Shown here piece after piece: positions 13,264 to 13,932 of a DNA stretch of 13,932 nucleotides (the first letter of the stretch is position 1; every line of letters begins with the position of its first letter). The notes beneath the pieces were generated by a model that saw nothing but the letters and a program-made list of their open reading frames with translations, ran no database searches and had not been told where the DNA came from. Made by a program: the position numbers and the translations under genes. The stretch is taken from contig JBAQUT010000077.1 in NCBI GenBank assembly GCA_049297695.1, forward strand, positions 1-13,932. The letters are read 5' to 3'. This DNA comes from JACKLD01 sp049297695 (GTDB lineage Bacteria; Pseudomonadota; Alphaproteobacteria; UBA2136; UBA6156).

Positions 13264-13695
13264 TTAGATATCGTGAGTCCATGCGGGTGCGATAGGAGTG
13301 GAAAAAGATTTCTTGGAAGATTTTTCTGTTTCTTCCAGTTGAGCTAACTTTTTAGCATCGATGGGGCGGCCAGTGCGGGGGCCTGATTCTTTTTTGTAAA
13401 GAGCGCCCTCGTTGGACCAAATCTCAACGGTATGATCGAGGACTTTAATGACTTTTACAAAACTGGCCTTTGGGAAGTTTGTAGGTGGAGTATGGGGAGG
13501 AGATTTTTCCGAGAGTTCGGGTTTCCAGTTGGTGTAGTTGGGGCCGGCGTTCTGAGAGGAAGATTGTTTGGAAGGTTGGCATTTAGGTTCGGTCCAATCT
13601 TTGAAAATACCTGGAGGGAGATCGTTGATACTCCCTTTTTTAGATGGATTTGACATAAAGGTTGTGGATTGAGTGTGGTGGGATTGCGTGTGCAT
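13264..13695 (-). CDS. Hypothetical 143-aa Pro/Ser/Lys-rich protein
   Basis: I do not recognise this protein. It is 143 residues and hydrophilic, with a His/Gln/Thr-rich start, a Pro/Ser/Asn-rich low-complexity middle (about 15-70), then a short ordered-looking stretch (ASFVKVIKVLDHTVEIWSNE, 77-96) that could be beta strands, followed by a Lys/Glu/Ser-rich tail. There is no signal peptide or membrane segment. A near-consensus promoter (TTGACA then TATACT) lies 33-59 bases upstream and a weak GAAAG ribosome site stands about eight bases before the ATG. An alternative start is the Met at residue 14 (13656), with no better ribosome site. It reads toward lgt with a gap of about 60 bases, so the two may share a transcript. 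Its A/T-rich codons differ from those of lgt. Confidence 0.6.
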   Translation of the reverse strand: MHTQSHHTQSTTFMSNPSKKGSINDLPPGIFKDWTEPKCQPSKQSSSQNAGPNYTNWKPELSEKSPPHTPPTNFPKASFVKVIKVLDHTVEIWSNEGALYKKESGPRTGRPIDAKKLAQLEETEKSSKKSFSTPIAPAWTHDI

Positions 13696-13727
13696 GGTGT
13701 TGCTTTCGTTATGAAATGAGGTTTATC

Positions 13728-13754
13728 AGTATACTGAAGATGTGTAGGTGTCAA
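13728..13754 (-). promoter_or_regulatory. Promoter with palindromic -10 for the 143-aa orphan
   Basis: On the minus strand TTGACA (13754-13749) is a perfect -35 box and TATACT (13733-13728) matches five of six -10 bases; the spacer is 15 bases, shorter than the usual 17. The -10 lies within the 12-base perfect palindrome TCAGTATACTGA (13726-13737), which has the form of an operator for a dimeric repressor. Transcription would start near 13720, about 25 bases before the ATG at 13695. Confidence 0.5.
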
Positions 13755-13811
13755 GCGACAGACCTATCATGTGAAGCTGTGAGAATGCATGACGATGGGG
13801 ATGTTGAGCCA

Positions 13812-13860
13812 GCCCTCCTTCGCCAAGGCTTCGGAGGGCATACTTCGCGATGCGAAGTAT
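13812..13860. repeat. Palindromic element next to tRNA-Ile
   Basis: Two hairpins: GCCCTCC (13812-13818) with GGAGGGC (13833-13839), and the perfect 9-base stem ATACTTCGC-GAT-GCGAAGTAT (13840-13860). The first loop contains CCTTCGCCAAGGCT (13817-13830), the core shared with the elements in murB (4859-4872) and at its end (5576-5589). It abuts the tRNA 3' end and its last base overlaps the CCA. It could help end or process the tRNA transcript, but no T-run is present. Confidence 0.7.
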
Positions 13861-13932
13861 GGTGGGCCCAGCGGGACTCGAACCTGCGACCCCTGCGTTA
13901 TCAACACAGTGCTCTAACCAACTGAGCTATAG
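13860..13932 (-). tRNA. tRNA-Ile (anticodon GAT), 5' end cut by the window edge
   Basis: On the minus strand the sequence folds as a tRNA from acceptor position 5 onward: D arm GCTC-AGTTGGTTA-GAGC, anticodon stem CTGTG/CGCAG with loop TTGATAA (anticodon GAT, isoleucine), T arm GCAGG-TTCGAGT-CCCGC, acceptor strand TGGGCCC, discriminator A, and an encoded CCA (13862-13860). The first four bases of the acceptor lie beyond 13932. The T stem carries one A-C mismatch (51-63). tRNA-Ile(GAT) usually sits in the rRNA operon before tRNA-Ala and 23S; here the bases downstream hold neither. Confidence 0.93.

Noticed and set aside
13812..13860. The tRNA-adjacent palindrome as an integration attachment site
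   Set aside because: No integrase gene and no duplicate of the tRNA 3' end is seen in the window, and the element belongs to a repeat family found in murB as well.

Overview
This window is a division and cell wall (dcw) gene cluster from a Gram-negative bacterium, very probably an alphaproteobacterium. The best taxonomic clue is FtsZ. It is a short FtsZ whose last residues (DDLEIPAFLRRQAN) match the conserved tail typical of alphaproteobacterial FtsZ. LpxC shows that the cell makes lipid A. The coding strand is very rich in G and the DNA carries several families of short palindromic repeats, one of them inserted in frame inside murB, which recalls the palindromic elements known from Rickettsia and related alphaproteobacteria. 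I cannot name the genus from sequence alone.

Layout on the plus strand: the 3' end of murF (1-167); a repeat-bearing gap; mraY; a NUDIX hydrolase; ftsW; a 79-residue orphan with its own likely promoter; murG; murB; ddl; ftsQ; ftsA; a lower-GC stretch with an orphan gene on the minus strand; ftsZ; a YgjV-like membrane protein; and lpxC. On the minus strand, convergent with lpxC, come lgt (prolipoprotein diacylglyceryl transferase), a small orphan gene with a good promoter, and a tRNA-Ile(GAT) cut by the right edge.

The genes make one pathway. MurF completes the UDP-MurNAc-pentapeptide using D-Ala-D-Ala from Ddl. MurB makes UDP-MurNAc. MraY and MurG make lipid I and lipid II, and FtsW polymerises lipid II at the septum that FtsZ, FtsA and FtsQ organise. 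LpxC commits UDP-sugar to lipid A, and Lgt begins lipoprotein maturation. Several junctions are tightly coupled (mraY/NUDIX, NUDIX/ftsW and murG/murB overlap by 1 to 8 bases).

The unusual points are these. murD and murC are absent from their usual places, and a NUDIX gene sits where murD would be. Three unknown genes lie in or beside the cluster. ftsA and ftsZ are split by a gene on the opposite strand. Palindromic repeats encode part of MurB and the ends of several reading frames (murF, murB, lgt). Ddl has an extra copy of its E-x-N metal-binding segment, and MurG lacks the usual HEQN motif. I see no phage, CRISPR, insertion sequence or defence system here.
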